64,000 nt of DNA from Culex pipiens pallens (GCF_016801865.2 NC_068938.1:14976746-15040745); one strand, 5' to 3'. Shown: positions 1 through 12,339, numbered from the stretch's first letter. The notes: generated by a model not told the origin, from the sequence alone. A program made the numbers and translations.

Positions 1-1
1 G

Positions 2-361
2 CAGCAGCCGCAAAGCAAACAAAACAACAGTAGTTCCAACGGCGCCGGCGCCCGTCGCCACGAACAGACCCAAAGTCAGCAAAACTCGCTCGAGCGACAG
101 CTCGAACCACCCCCGCTTACTCCGTCCACGACCGAGGAGAGCGTGGACAATCCGGCCCACGCCCGGATCAGCTCGACGGAACCGCTGCTCCGGATAGGGC
201 CGGGCCGGGCTGCGACGGTCGACGAACTTGCGGTGGCCACCGCCGGAGGGCGAACTGGTGGTGGCACCCGGAGTGGTACCGACCGTCAGCAGTCCGCATC
301 CTGCCGAATCCCCGGCGTCACTCCAGTCCGCGGACACTTCCAGTCCCAGGGATGGTTATAG
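2..361 (+). CDS. 3'-terminal coding exon of an unidentified gene (partial, 5' end outside window)
   Basis: The frame starting at base 2 is open to a TAG at 359-361 and gives 119 residues. It begins with a Gln/Ser/Asn-rich segment (QQPQSKQNNSSSN), continues through a Pro/Thr patch (EPPPLTPSTTEESVD), and ends in a Gly/Arg-rich tail closing with HFQSQGWL. Third codon positions are strongly GC-rich, as in the window's transporter genes. Of the other + frames, one stops within about 35 bases and the other gives an Arg-rich off-frame peptide ending near 198. No domain is recognisable; it resembles a disordered C-terminus of a regulatory or scaffold protein. AATAAA signals follow downstream. The exon start and gene identity lie outside the window. 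The gene is convergent with the ABCC gene that follows. Confidence 0.55.
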   Translation, partial: QQPQSKQNNSSSNGAGARRHEQTQSQQNSLERQLEPPPLTPSTTEESVDNPAHARISSTEPLLRIGPGRAATVDELAVATAGGRTGGGTRSGTDRQQSASCRIPGVTPVRGHFQSQGWL

Positions 362-1473
362 GGGAGGTGGTTGTGGTGCAGCGCCGCCGTGCGTCATCTG
401 TACATAAGGTTCGGATCCACCCTAGTCATCTAATAGTAGTAGACGTAGTAATAACAGAAATAAGAGTCTCACGTGTAATCTAAGTAGGCGCGACAATTTT
501 AAACTGCCATCAGGAAAAGAAACAGGACACACCCGCTAATCAACCTACCACTCAAACTCACTCACTCACCTACACTAACTCACTCTATTCGAATCGGATG
601 TAAACACTTGTTGAAAGCAAAATTCTAAACCAATTGGTGACACACCTCGAACCCAAAACTAAACAAAAAACGTTTCGGTTAGTTTTGTACTTTTTTAAAA
701 AGCAAAATAAAAATAATACCAAGGCCTAATTAAATCCCTACGAGGAATGGAAACGTTGGAAAACGCGACTTTAAACTGTAAATGATTAGTTTAGAAAGGA
801 AGTTACCTGCACATAATTGAAACTTCTGAAATTTAAAACAAAATGGGAACTGTGCGCAAAAAACACTTAATAAAGTCTGGACGCAGGGCTGTCCCCTTAA
901 CCGGAAACCCCCCGCTCCTTACGCTCCTAATGTAATCCCCTTAATCGTTATTGCACCATACTGTCACCAGAAACCAAAAAAAAAGTCACTCGCTAAATCA
1001 CGCAAAAAAAGAAAACTTGTAGTTTTTAAAAAAATATTCAATCCATTGTACACTAACTCACTGAAAGAGCACTCATGTTGGTAAAAGAGCAAATTCTAGA
1101 GCAAATTCAGTTGGGCATGAAATTTTGCGGTTAATAACTCTTTTTTAAATAATAGTTAAATTAGGTTTTCCTCTTTTTGTATTTTTCTCTTTTTTTGTTA
1201 GCACTAACAAGTTAAATTACAACAATAATGACTAATTTCGACAAATTTTCAGCACTTCAAAATAAAAATATTTTAATATATTTGTAAAATTTTTGATTAC
1301 TGAAAAATTTCATTAAGAATGAAAATTGATGCTGAAAACCAAAAAAAATGTGCTAATTGGGTGGAACTTTGAAAAATATTCTATTATCAATATCTTTATC
1401 ATTCATTTCTGAATTCTCAACACTATTTTACAAATCAAGTTTTTTTCAATTTCTGCATGATCTTTGATGTTCT
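362..1473 (+). other. 3' UTR and AT-rich flank
   Basis: No coding signal. The first about 500 bases are probably the 3' UTR of the preceding exon, since two AATAAA signals lie at 706-711 and 869-874. Beyond that the DNA is AT-rich with no recognisable feature. Confidence 0.4.
869..874 (+). terminator. candidate polyadenylation signal (AATAAA)
   Basis: An AATAAA hexamer about 510 bases after the TAG of the first exon, with another at 706-711. Either could end that transcript; the actual site cannot be decided from sequence alone. Confidence 0.35.
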
Positions 1474-1668
1474 TTAGTATTTAAGTATTTAAGTATTTAA
1501 GTATTTAAGTATTTAAGTATTTAAGTATTTAAGTATTTAAGTATTTAAGTATTTAAGTATTTAAGTATTTAAGTATTTAAGTATTTAAGTATTTAAGTAT
1601 TTAAGTATTTAAGTATTTAAGTATTTAAGTATTTAAGTATTTAAGTATTTAAGTATTTAAGTATTTAA
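1474..1668. repeat. 8-bp minisatellite (AAGTATTT)n, left block
   Basis: About 24 nearly perfect tandem copies of AAGTATTT. Every unit junction creates a TTAA. The block stops at a TTAA (1665-1668), where a 234-bp element begins; the same unit resumes in phase at 1903. Confidence 0.95.
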
Positions 1669-1902
1669 CGGTACACATCAACCATAGCTTTTGCACCCAG
1701 ATTTCTGATACAGACATTTTAGTATCTTCAAAAATACGGGAACTATCGATATGATTTTTTATTCATCCCCTAAATTACTGTCTTCAAAGTTATTTACAAC
1801 AAAGTTTGACTATTTTTACAATCATATTCTTTCAGGATTGGGTTCGTAAGTTTGACCAATTTGGAATAAGAAGACAACAACTTCCTTGGCTGCTGTGCAC
1901 CC
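1669..1902. mobile_element. 234-bp MITE with TTAA target duplication inside the minisatellite
   Basis: The segment is flanked by TTAA at 1665-1668 and 1903-1906. Its ends form an imperfect inverted repeat: the left end reads CGGTACACATCAACC and the complement of the right end reads GGGTGCACAGCAGCC. Removing the segment plus one TTAA restores an in-phase 8-bp array. TTAA duplication is characteristic of piggyBac-type non-autonomous elements. There is no coding capacity. Confidence 0.75.
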
Positions 1903-2750
1903 TTAAGTATTTAAGTATTTAAGTATTTAAGTATTTAAGTATTTAAGTATTTAAGTATTTAAGTATTTAAGTATTTAAGTATTTAAGTATTTAAGTATTT
2001 AAGTATTTAAGTATTTAAGTATTTAAGTATTTAAGTATTTAAGTATTTAAGTATTTAAGTATTTAAGTATTTAAGTATTTAAGTATTTAAGTATTTAAGT
2101 ATTTAAGTATTTAAGTATTTAAGTATTTAAGTATTTAAGTATTTAAGTATTTAAGTATTTAAGTATTTAAGTATTTAAGTATTTAAGTATTTAAGTATTT
2201 AAGTATTTAAGTATTTAGGTATTTAAGTATTTAAGTATTTAAGTATTTAGGTATTTAAGTATTTAAGTATTTAAGTATTTAAGTATTTAAGTATTTAAGT
2301 ATTTAAGTATTTAAGTATTTAAGTATTTAAGTATTTAAGTATTTAAGTATTTAAGTATTTAAGTATTTAAGTATTTAAGTATTTAAGTATTTAAGTATTT
2401 AAGTATTTAAGTATTTAAGTATTTAAGTTTTTAAGTATTTAAGTATTTAAGTATTTAAGTATTTAAGTATTTAAGTATTTAAGTATTTAAGTATTTAAGT
2501 ATTTAAGTATTTAAGTATTTAAGTATTTAAGTATTTAAGTATTTAAGTATTTAAGTATTTAAGTATTTAAGTATTTAAGTATTTAAGTATTTAAGTATTT
2601 AGGTATTTAAGTATTTAAGTATTTAAGTATTTAAGTATTTAAGTATTTAAGTATTTAAGTATTTAAGTATTTAAGTATTTAAGTATTTAAGTATTTAAGT
2701 ATTTAGGTATTTAAGTATTTAAGTATTTAAGTATTTAAGTATTTAAGCAT
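1903..2750. repeat. 8-bp minisatellite (AAGTATTT)n, right block
   Basis: About 106 copies of AAGTATTT. A few units carry a single substitution (AGGTATTT near 2216, 2248, 2600 and 2704; one AAGTTTTT near 2426), so the array is recent or homogenised. The repeated AGGTATTT variant suggests some units spread in blocks. Confidence 0.95.
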
Positions 2751-4170
2751 TTTACTGTTTGATGTGAATTGTTGAAGTAGTCGAGTTTTAGGGCACTTGA
2801 GAATTTTAAAATAATAATTAAACTCGACTTTTTTATTGAAAAGTTTCCTTTTTCAACAATCTCTCTTAGTTTTGTTAAAATCAGTAAATATCATGCCCAA
2901 AGCAGATTGTTTCATGAATTGCGCTATACTTGTGCAAATATTTAAAAAAAATCTTACGCGACAAAAAGCAAAGTTCGGGACCACACGTCTCCTGAAATCA
3001 GCAAACAGTTAGGCGTTCAAAAAAAGTAGCGTCTAGAATCATACCATACTACAATATCAAACAATAATAACCATGAAAAAAACGAAAAGAAAATGTTAGA
3101 TTTTATCAACCACAGGGTGTTTCAAACCGAAAGAAACGCGAAACATTAGAAATTTTACTGTTGAACTGTTTTCTTGAAAAGATGAGCAAATGAAAAGAAA
3201 AGAAAAATCAAAAGAAAACCTTCACACTAACTCATATTGATATATTCTAACAAACACCAGTATATTTTAGCAAACAACACTCACCCTCTCACACACTCAC
3301 TCACAGCGAAAAAATCACCCCCAAAACAACCATAAGCAAACAAGGAATTTTTCCAATACAAGCATGATCGAGCATGAACGAGCGAGAAGTCGAAGTAGAA
3401 GCAAAAAACAAAGGAGGCCTTATTAATCGAAAAGTTAAATGTTATTAAAGTAAGAAAAAGCAGAGCAAACAAATAACAAGAAATACCACAACTAGAACTA
3501 AAAGTCAAAGTAGGCGGTGCAGTGCAGCCTGTACACGGTGACGATAAACTTACTGTTTAAAAATAACAACAAATGAAAATATTAACGAACTGTTGAACAA
3601 ACGTAGATTTCAGAAAAAAAAAAACCGTTTCGTAAACAAAACACACAACAACATTGAAAAGCGATACAAGGAACGAATCTGGTGAATTGAGCAAGTCCAA
3701 GTTTCATTTGTGACTCCATTTATTTATTTTTTAGTATTTGTGGATAATCACAAAATCTGGGATTTAAAACGATAAAATCTCATTAAGAAATCAATTGGTG
3801 GCTAGTTATGCGAAATGAGGCAAACATTGAATACTACTTAGGGTGATACAGTAAATAACAAAAGAAAAAAATCACACACACAGCTAACACGGTAGATAAA
3901 TATTCAATTATAATCATATTTAAAAAAGGAGGGAAAGAAGAGAAAGCAAATGCTGAAAAGGATAGAATAAACTAGCAAAAATTGAAGCAAGGAACGAGTA
4001 AGCTAAACCACTATATTTACTAGTTATCGGCGTATAAATTCCAGTCATTGGTTACACACACAGATTATTTAATATGTAGTAGAGAACCAAGAGGAAATAG
4101 TGAAATAAAGAGAAGAAAAGATGCTGTTTATATGAAAAAATAAACCAAAAGTAAGGATGGATAAGCGGTT
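2751..4170. other. A-rich non-coding DNA
   Basis: No gene seen. The + strand is clearly A-rich and T-poor across about 2940-4150, with many short AATAAA-like strings, for example 4104 and 4144. It could be an extended 3' UTR of the first gene, but nothing proves it. Otherwise unremarkable. Confidence 0.3.
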
Positions 4171-4560
4171 GTTTTACTCAAAATCCAGGATTTTCTTTTC
4201 TCTTCATTTTTACCTGTCTGTCAGGTTTGTTTGATAACATATTTAGCTGCTTACATTTTGCCTTATTAGCAAGTTTGCTAAAACAAATTTGACAGGCAGT
4301 TTGACAGTTTGACACTTTTAAGTTTGTATCCCGTAGGGTTGACAAAGTCAAACTAACAAGTGACAAACTGTCACTTTTTACAAGGTGCTCACGCACACTA
4401 TCAAAACAAACGGTTGGAAGTATGTGTGTGAGCGCTGTGTGAAAAGGGTGTCAAACTGGAAAAGGACCCTAATGGTTTGACAGCAATCAGTGTTAAACCA
4501 CCGGGGTTTGAGTGTAATCAAAACCATTGTCAAAAAAAAACTAAAAAAATATACATGACA
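4171..4560. other. cluster of TGACA/TGTCA motifs downstream of ABCC gene A
   Basis: About a dozen TTTGACA, TGACAG, TGTCAAA or TGTCAC strings in both orientations occur within 350 bases, between the A-rich region and the 3' end of the transporter gene. No ORF, TIR or duplication is evident. It may be part of an old repeat. Confidence 0.3.
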
Positions 4561-4566
4561 TTACGA

Positions 4567-4572
4567 TTTATT
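4567..4572 (-). terminator. polyadenylation signal of ABCC gene A
   Basis: TTTATT on the + strand, AATAAA on the gene strand, 73 bases beyond the stop codon of the transporter, at the expected distance for a compact insect 3' UTR. Confidence 0.6.
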
Positions 4573-4645
4573 ACGTTAATAAGCGTCCTCTATATTTGAT
4601 ATAAAATACAATTGACATAAATCTTAGCTCAATTAAGTACCCCTC

Positions 4646-7600
4646 TCACAGCTCCATCAAATCTCCTTCCCCAAACTCACTAGGTCGATCCAGTTTCACG
4701 ATCTTCCCTTGCCTCATGTACAGCACCCGATCAACCTCCCTGATCGTACTCTTACGATGTGCGATCATCAACACCGTACACTCTTTAAATGTCTCCCTGA
4801 ACACCTGCTGTATGGTCCGCTCAGTTTCCCCGTCCATCGCCGACGTGGCCTCGTCCAGAATTACGATCCTGGTATCACGTAGGATTCCTCTGGCCAAGCA
4901 AAGAAGCTGCTTTTGACCCACGGAAAGGTTCGATCGACGATCATCAACCATCGTGTTGAGTTGCTCGGGGAAATCTGCGACAAGCTCTTTTAGCTTGCAG
5001 TGATCGAGCACTCTCCAAAGATCGACGTCGTTTGCGTGGACATTGGTGGGATCGAGGTTTTGCCGAAGAGTTCCCAAGAACAGCGTTGGATTTTGCGGAA
5101 TGATCGTCAGACTTTGTCTCAGCTGCTTAAGCGGAACGCGATCAATGTTGACTCCGTCGATTTGGATTGTGCCTTTAGTTTGAGATGGGTAGAGTCGGAA
5201 TAGTGAGCTGATGAGACTGGATTTCCCTGCTCCGGTTCGACCAACGATACCAAGCTTTTCCCGGGCACCGATCTCCATATTAATGTCCAACAAGGCATGA
5301 GTTCGCGATCCGTAGTCCATGCTAAAGTTGACAAACTCGATCTTTCCTTCGCTAGGCCAACCCTTCTGATCGCTACCAACTTCACAGACCTCCAATTCAC
5401 TGTGATCGTTCAACGACTGATCAATACGCTCCAACGAGGTAGCGTTCTCCTCCAGAAGTGCCGTCGATCGCACCAATGCATTCAGCAACGGAATCAACCG
5501 CAATCCGTAGCTGATGTTGACCCCAACATTAGAGGCCCCAATCGTAGCCTCGTTATGGATCGCAAACATGGTCACAAAGTATATAGTGACCGCGCCAATT
5601 ACCTCAAGCCGGATACCCAACCACCTACTGGAAGCCTGGTATAGGTACGAATAATGCTGGTGTAGATCGACGAACATCATGAACTGCTCACGAAAGCGAT
5701 ACTCCTGCCTGTAGGCGCGAATCGTCGTACGACCCTCGCGAGATTCGTTAAAGTGCAGGATGATCGGAGCGTTGCTGGAGGCGGCAAAACGCTTAAGTTG
5801 ACGCGACGTTTCCAGGTGATAGCTGAGCAGCCAGTAGTAGAAGACCATGATCACGACGAGCACAATGATAATGTAGTAGCTTGTATTAAAGCAGAACAGG
5901 AACAAGATTGAGATGACACTCGAAAGATTGGTTAGGAGATCGCGAAAATTGAGCGCGATTTTCGAGTCGACTACATCGAGATCGGTTGAGAAGCGGTTCA
6001 TTATTTGGCCGGAGTTGGTCGAGTCAAAGTAGTTCATCGCTTTGTGGAGTGTGCTCTGTAGGAGTTTGTTGTGCATCTGTTTTGATACGGCAGCACCGCG
6101 AACCGTTGTTACGGCGCTGTTGAGTGTTAGGAAGAATGCCAATCCCAGCACAAACAGACTGTAGATCCCCAGGTAGTAATGATCCTTCAAGGCCGAGTTA
6201 TGGTTGGTAGTTGACCATTCCGCCAACCAAATCGTCGAGTAGATGTCACACAGTGGAATCAAAATGTTGATCAACACGATCAGCATTACTGAAATCCATC
6301 CGAGCTTCTCTAAGTACTTGAAATAGATTTTCCTGGCTATTCGACCCTCCTTGATCGTTTCCGATCTTCTCTTCACAAAAAGCTGTTCGTCAAACTTTTG
6401 ATTATCACTTTTAGGCTCTTCCTCGCTCTTTCCATACAAAGAATCTTCCGTACAATACTTCTCCCGGTAAGACCCGTACGAATGCTTCTCCAAGATTCGA
6501 CCACCCTCCATCAGCACGATCGTATCAGCGTCCTTCATCAACTCCACGTCCTGCGTAACGAGGACCACCGTCTTTCCAAACAACAGCCCACCCCTTCCGA
6601 ATACTTTTCGGTAAATCTCCCCACTCACTTCACCATCCACCGAACTCAGAGGGTCGTCAAAAAGATACATCTCCGCACTCTGATATACGGCCCGTGCCAA
6701 CACGATCCTCTGCTTCTGACCCCCAGAAACCGTCACACCCTTCTCACCAACAACGGTGGCATCACCCTCCGGGAACGAGCTCAAGTCCGGCAGCAACTCA
6801 CACGCCTCGATCACCTCTTTGTACTGCAGTTGATCCCACTCTAGTCCAAACAGGATGTTCTGCCGTATAGATTGATGCAGGATCCAAGGTTCCTGTGACA
6901 CGTACGAGCTGTGTCCAACGGCGCTGGCCATCTCCCCACTATGATCAAACTCGCCCAGGATCGCCGCCAGCAGGGAGGATTTGCCGGATCCTACGGGCCC
7001 GGTGATTGCTAGGAAGGATCCCTCGTATATCTGAAGGTCAATCGAGTGCAGGATAGGTTTACCGGTGATCGTGAAGTTTGCTCGCTTGATCGAAACTACT
7101 GGACGGTGCAGCGTCTTGCGACATTCTCCAAGGACTTCATCGAGTGAGTCCGATAGCTGACGAGATCGCGTCCCACCGGATGACGACTTTGGTCTTGGTA
7201 GAGTCGGTATTTCTGCTGCGCCTAGGAATGTGTTGATGCGATCGACTGACGCTTGCACGGCTGTCCACGTCGAAGATAAACTCGGAAGTACGGACAGTGG
7301 GTACTTGAGGATGTTGAACAGCGCGATTGACACGAATACTGACTCGAGGGTCAACAGCGAGGCGTCTCCGATGAGGATCATCATCCCGAAGGATGCCAGT
7401 GAGACCACAAAGGGAGAGATTACTCCGAGGAGGTATTTTGGAATGTCCCAGATGATGATCTTCCGGAGGGATTGGAGTTCTCGCTGGCGATACGCTTGAA
7501 TACGATCTTGAAAGAACGTTTCCCAACAATACAGCTTGATCTGCTTTATCATACCGAGCGCTTCGTTGGTCGTTGATATCCGGGGATCTTTCCGATCCAT

Positions 7601-9229
7601 GAAGTCCTTTTGAAGCAAGCGTAGTTTGTCAGTGATGAGCTTGGTAGCGAAAATGGTCACAACCATCACCAGGACACCGACTAGGGCAGACCACCAGTCC
7701 AAAACGATCACCAAACCCACAATCGATGCCACTATGATCAACGGTCCGGACCAGATCATGTGAACGTTTGGCAGTAGATCGATAAAGCGGGACGAATCCA
7801 GGGTCAGCAGCGTTACGTCCGCGTGGTTTGAGCTTGTCAGCTTGAGTGACTTCTCGTACACCATCGTCATCAGGACTGACTTGATCTTGAGGCCAATCTT
7901 CTGGGTATCGTACAAGTACTGGCCGTTCAAGGCCGCGATCAGCAGTGAAACGATGAAGATGCTGATAACTTGAGAGTGCGTTTCCAACTCGGTTGATCGA
8001 TTCTGGCGAAGAATTTGACTGCAAGGGGAGAACAATGCTTCATACAGAAAATTTATGTCTGTTACAAGAAAATATGACAAAAGTTCGAAAGGAAAATAGT
8101 CAAAAGATGACAAGGTCGAAAGGTTTAAATATCCTTTTGAACAATGTTTTGCTTTCTGTTTGACTGTAATGAAACATTTTATAGGAGTAGAAACTTCACC
8201 CCATATATACTTCAACCTTTGTTCTTCAACTTTTTGTCCTTCGATTTTTTGTCGCACATCCAAGTACTCACCCCAGCAAAAATGGACAAACGAAGAAGAG
8301 TACGGTCAAAACTAGTCGATTGACTCCCGTGATGATCAAATCCCTCAAAAAGGGTCGCAGCATACTTCTGATCGATATCAAAGTAGGCGACGCTTCCTCT
8401 CTGATCGCAACCGACTCGTACTGTCCTCTGGATACCGTGACACCTCGTAAGGTTTTCATCAGGGTTGCAGCCTGCATGTCATCGTTCAGGGTTCCCAACT
8501 CATCTGATGATTTCGAACGATGAACCGCTCGATTAATGTTATTGAACCAGCTAAAGTACACCGATCTTATGAGATTTGGCAGGACGGTGGAGTTACTATG
8601 GCAACTTGAAATCACACTTGAGTAGGCTATGAGGAGGACTAGTGTCAGCATGATCCCTCCAAAAACCATGCTCTCGATGGATGACTGCTCGACCATGCGG
8701 ATACTGTTTACCAGTAGATCCAGCGTCCAAAAGCAAAGCAGAAACGTTTGATCGCGTACATTGTAGTGTTCACCGAGATGAAGCAACGTCAGAGTTATAA
8801 TCTGCATGGGGAAGACACAAGGAAACCAGGTAAGATTGTGCAAATCATGTCGACAAGAGCTGACTGATAACGTACGTAAGATAGCGCTTCAATGAGTCTT
8901 GTAGCGAGAAGAGTTGCCGGACGTCCGAAGTTCGAGATGGCCAGAACTAGAACGATCAGATTCAGCACACTCTTGGCAAACAGTAGCAACAGGTCCTTGG
9001 TGTGCCGACAGCTTTTCCCAAACGAATGCTTCCGGATGTAACGAATCTCGGACACCAGCAATGCCCAAAGCAACACATGCTGCGGAAGGTACGTGACCGA
9101 TTCCAGGAATGTCTGCGAGTAAAGTAAACAACACTTGAAATACAAACCCCCATCAATAAATCAGCTCAACCAAAGTGTACACACCTCTCGTTGAAAGAAC
9201 CTAGCCAAATACTCGTCGAAGAGTGCCAT
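4646..9229 (-). CDS. ABCC (MRP)-type multidrug resistance-associated transporter, gene A
   Basis: Four exons on the minus strand: 9185-9229, 8876-9112, 8272-8801 and 4646-8018, with GT-AG introns of 72, 74 and 253 bp. They encode 1394 aa. The ATG at 9229 has an in-frame TGA upstream. The order is TMD0 (helices within about 25-175), the linker and lasso ending near 270, TMD1 about 272-540, NBD1, TMD2 about 840-1120, NBD2. NBD1: Walker A GPVGSGKSS 611-619, signature VSGGQ 701-705, Walker B YLFDDP 722-727. NBD2: Walker A GRTGAGKSS 1197-1205, LSVGQ 1302-1306, ILDE with catalytic Glu1327, H-loop His1358. By family, it is an ATP-driven plasma-membrane exporter of organic anion conjugates and xenobiotics. 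Odd point: the NBD1 H-loop histidine is Gln760 (LVTQ, codon CAG at 6551-6553). Unlike genes B and C, it lacks the last intron and has a short NBD1-TMD2 linker. It is head-to-head with gene B. Exon joins are inferred from splice sites and family alignment. Confidence 0.92.
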
Positions 9230-9231
9230 GA

Positions 9232-9258
9232 CTAGTGACCGGCGCCGTCTAGCCTCAT
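9232..9258 (-). promoter_or_regulatory. short upstream ORF of gene A (8 codons)
   Basis: An ATG at 9258 opens an 8-codon reading frame that ends with TAG two bases before the main ATG at 9229. Such a closely spaced uORF would be expected to dampen translation or require reinitiation. The effect is inferred; the arrangement is seen directly. Confidence 0.45.
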
Positions 9259-9560
9259 TTCAACAAATAGCAGAGATCACAGCAGTCCACACGCCCTTTT
9301 TGGTCGGAAGTCCGTCGGCTACTGAGATGTACTACAGCGGTTGGTCTCGTCTTCGTCCAAGTAGGTGCGCCTGCGCGCGCTCGCGCGTCAAAACAAAAGT
9401 GTTGCGCGTCGCGTGGGACCATTTAGACACAAGCAAGCCATGAGAAATTAATCGACGATTAGTACCTGCGGCCCTGCGATGCATGCGAATTGCATCGTGG
9501 CTGTGTGAATTTCTTGATTTGAACGCGATGCGACAGCGAATAAACTAACAAACTTTTGCC
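9259..9560 (-). promoter_or_regulatory. GC-rich 5' flank / probable promoter region of gene A
   Basis: The 300 bases upstream of the start are richer in CG than the surroundings, with a run of alternating GCGC near 9368-9413. No clear TATA or initiator could be fixed. It presumably holds the 5' UTR and promoter of gene A. Confidence 0.35.
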
Positions 9561-10439
9561 GGTGAGAATAATATCGAGTTGCAGTAGACAGCAGCTGCTG
9601 CAGCGCAATGACGTGGCGAATAATGTAAAATATTTTGCATTTTACAAAACAAACATCTGGATTAGTTTCTTATGTGTAGTCTGGCCTAATGTTTACCATT
9701 TAAAGGTTTCTAATATTTTTATTAATTTGTTGATTTGTTCAGGATATTCTATTAATGTTGAACTTACTTAATGATTTTGTGTCCAGCAAAAAAAAACAAT
9801 GATTCACATACTTATCAAGAAATACTCACACCTGCTCTCCTGCACTTGTACTGCAGAAAATACTCACGTATATTCTCTCTATCGAGGAAATAAACCCTCT
9901 CGTACTCCACAATGGAATCCAATAAATGCAACTGCAGCCATACTCTTTCGTTCATTTCGTTGAATGAATTTGAGGACCATACCGAAATGACGCATTGAAA
10001 TGAATTCGGCATCAACAAGATGAAACTATTGAAAATATATATATAAATTAAAGCTAAATAAGTTTATTTTCCAGTTATTTTTTTTTATTAAGCAAATAAA
10101 AAAGATTTTTATAAATAACAAAGAATAAGTGATTTTTTTATGATCATGAATTTGGAAATCACGATATTTTAATTGATAAGACTAAAAAATAAATCTATCA
10201 ATTGAAGTTTTTTGAAATTTCTAATATTTTTTTACATTTTCGACACAGTTCTCAACAATTTTGTTGATTTTATTGTTTTAGGTAAATAATGGTATTTTGC
10301 TTAATGTACTTGTGCATTAATTGATTTTTTATATCTTTTGAAAATTATGACATGAAATTTGAAAAGAAAATGATGAAAAATAAAAAAGAAAATAAACGGC
10401 GAAATTTTATCTTTTGAGCAATTCTCTACGGAATCGGTC
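9561..10439. other. AT-rich intergenic DNA
   Basis: No gene or strong structure recognised. The low-complexity T-rich stretch 10070-10320 leads into the foldback element. Confidence 0.3.
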
Positions 10440-12230
10440 TTTTTTCTTGTTTTTTTTTGTTTTTTGTATTTTTTAATCCGGTTGAAACTTTTTTTTGCAT
10501 CATTAGTTCGTTCATATAATTTTCCATACAAAATTGGCAGCTGTCCATACAAAAATGATATGCGAAAATTCAACAATCTGTATCTTATGAAGGAATTTTT
10601 TGATCAATTTGGTGTCTTCGAATAGGCAAAAAATCTTTGACCGAGTTATGATTTTTGAAACAATACATATTTAAAAAAAAATCGAAATATTGGTCGCAAA
10701 AATTTTTCAACTTCATTTTTCGATGTAAAATCGAATTTGCAATGAAAAAGTAATTCAGTGAAATTTTGATAAAGTGCACCGATTTCAAGTTATAGCCATT
10801 TTCAGGTAATTATTTTTCAAAATAATCGCAGTTATTCTTTTTTTTTAATTAGTGCCCATGTTTGCCCACTTTTGAAAAAAAAATTTGAAAGGCTGAGAAA
10901 ATTGTCTATATTTTGCTTTTTTGAACTTTGTTGATACGACCCTTCGTTGCTGAGATATTGCCATGCAAAGGTTTAAAAACAGAAAAATTGATGATTTCCA
11001 AGTCTCACCCAAACAATCCACCATTTTCTAATGTCGATATCTCAGCAACTAATGGTCCGATTTACAATGTAAAAATATGAAAAAATATGTAATACAAGCC
11101 TTACCCGACAAACTTCGTTCTGCCTTCTTTTTCGTTTGTTGACGTTTTTAGCTTGTTGTCTTATTCAGGCTCCTGTGATCAAAATTTGATATTACGCAAC
11201 TTTTCCCATACAATCTGCAGATGTTCCGGAATCGGTCCCAGAGTTGCCAAAGTTGTAACTTTTTTGCGTAAGAACCTTCCTTGGACTTTTACGAACTCAA
11301 TGCAACAAAAAGCGCCTCGATCCGACGTTCCGTGTTCAACTGATTCGCGTTCGAACAAAACCATCCAAATTTTTTATATATATAGATTGAATGTTTAACC
11401 CTTTTGAAATGTTAGTCTTGATTCAAAAATTTTGAAAACATTGTTTTCACGAATGTTTAATATGTTGTTTAATATGTTGTTTAATATGTTGTTTAATATT
11501 TTATTATTGTAAATCGGACCATTAGTTGCTGAGATATCGACGTTAGACAATTTTGTGTTTGTGACTTAGAAAACATCAAGCTTTTCAAAAATATATTTTT
11601 TCAAAAGTGGGCAATTATGGGCACTTATTTAAAAAAATGAATAATTGCGATTATTTTGAAAAAAGTTACCTCAAAATGGCTATAATTTTAAAACAGTGCA
11701 CTTTATCAAAAAATGATTTTAATTCGAAAAATGTAGTTGAAAATTTTTGCGACCAATATGTCGATTTTTTTAAAAATCTGTATTGTTTCAAAAAATCATA
11801 ACTCGGTCAAAGATTTTTTGCCCATTCTGGCAATTTCTGAAAGTTGGCATTTGATGTCCTCTAAAACATATCAGAAAATGAAAAAAAATAAAAATAGTGT
11901 TTTTTTGCAAATCAAGTTTAAGTGACAAAAAGTGAAATTAAAAATCACCATAATTTTTTTTACCGTGTATCATTTTTTTTCAGTGTAGTCCATATTCATA
12001 CCTACAACTTTGCTGAAGACACCAAACGATCAAAAAAATCCTTCAAAAGATACAGATTTTTGAATTTTCACATATCATTTTTGTATGGATAGCTGCCAAA
12101 TTTGTATGGAAAATTATATGAAGAAACTAAGGATGCAAAATGGCTTCTTTGGGCATACTAAAGGCACCAAAAAAGTTTTAGCCGAATAAAAAAAAACAAA
12201 AATTTGAAGGGGGTACCAGCCTTCCAGCCA
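10440..12230. mobile_element. large foldback (inverted-repeat) element
   Basis: About 600 bases at 10440-11065 recur in inverted orientation at 11510-12230. Matching landmarks include TATAATTTTCCATACAAA (10517) against its complement at 12098-12115, the phrase around GGTCGCAAAAATTTTTCAAC (10692) against its complement near 11736, and CTCAGCAACTAATGGTCCG (11041) against its complement near 11517. The centre (11066-11509) is unique and includes four copies of a TTTAATATGTTG unit at about 11456-11500. Arms are diverged by substitutions and small indels. No transposase ORF is seen. It looks like a long-TIR non-autonomous DNA element; exact ends and target duplication were not fixed. Confidence 0.65.
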
Positions 12231-12339
12231 TTTTTCAAAAAATTTTAGATTTGACAAAAAAAAACATTTAAGCGAAAACAAACTATTTGCGGTCAGCAAC
12301 CTCATTTCTTCGATTCTCATATCTATTTCTATACGCAAC

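Noticed and set aside
1474..2750. CRISPR-like array
   Set aside because: Simple tandem 8-mers without spacers in a eukaryotic genome; the single interruption is a MITE.
7994..8263. Start of gene A at the ATG at 8263 (N-terminus MDVRQKIEG...)
   Set aside because: That stretch is intron 3 read through. The CTTGCAG acceptor just before TCAAATTC and the GGG|GTGAGT donor at 8272 join in frame and give the expected MRP alignment.
5119..9134. Additional antisense and out-of-frame ORFs over the ABCC genes
   Set aside because: They are shadows of real coding frames; their peptides show no domain and run across confirmed motifs of the transporters.
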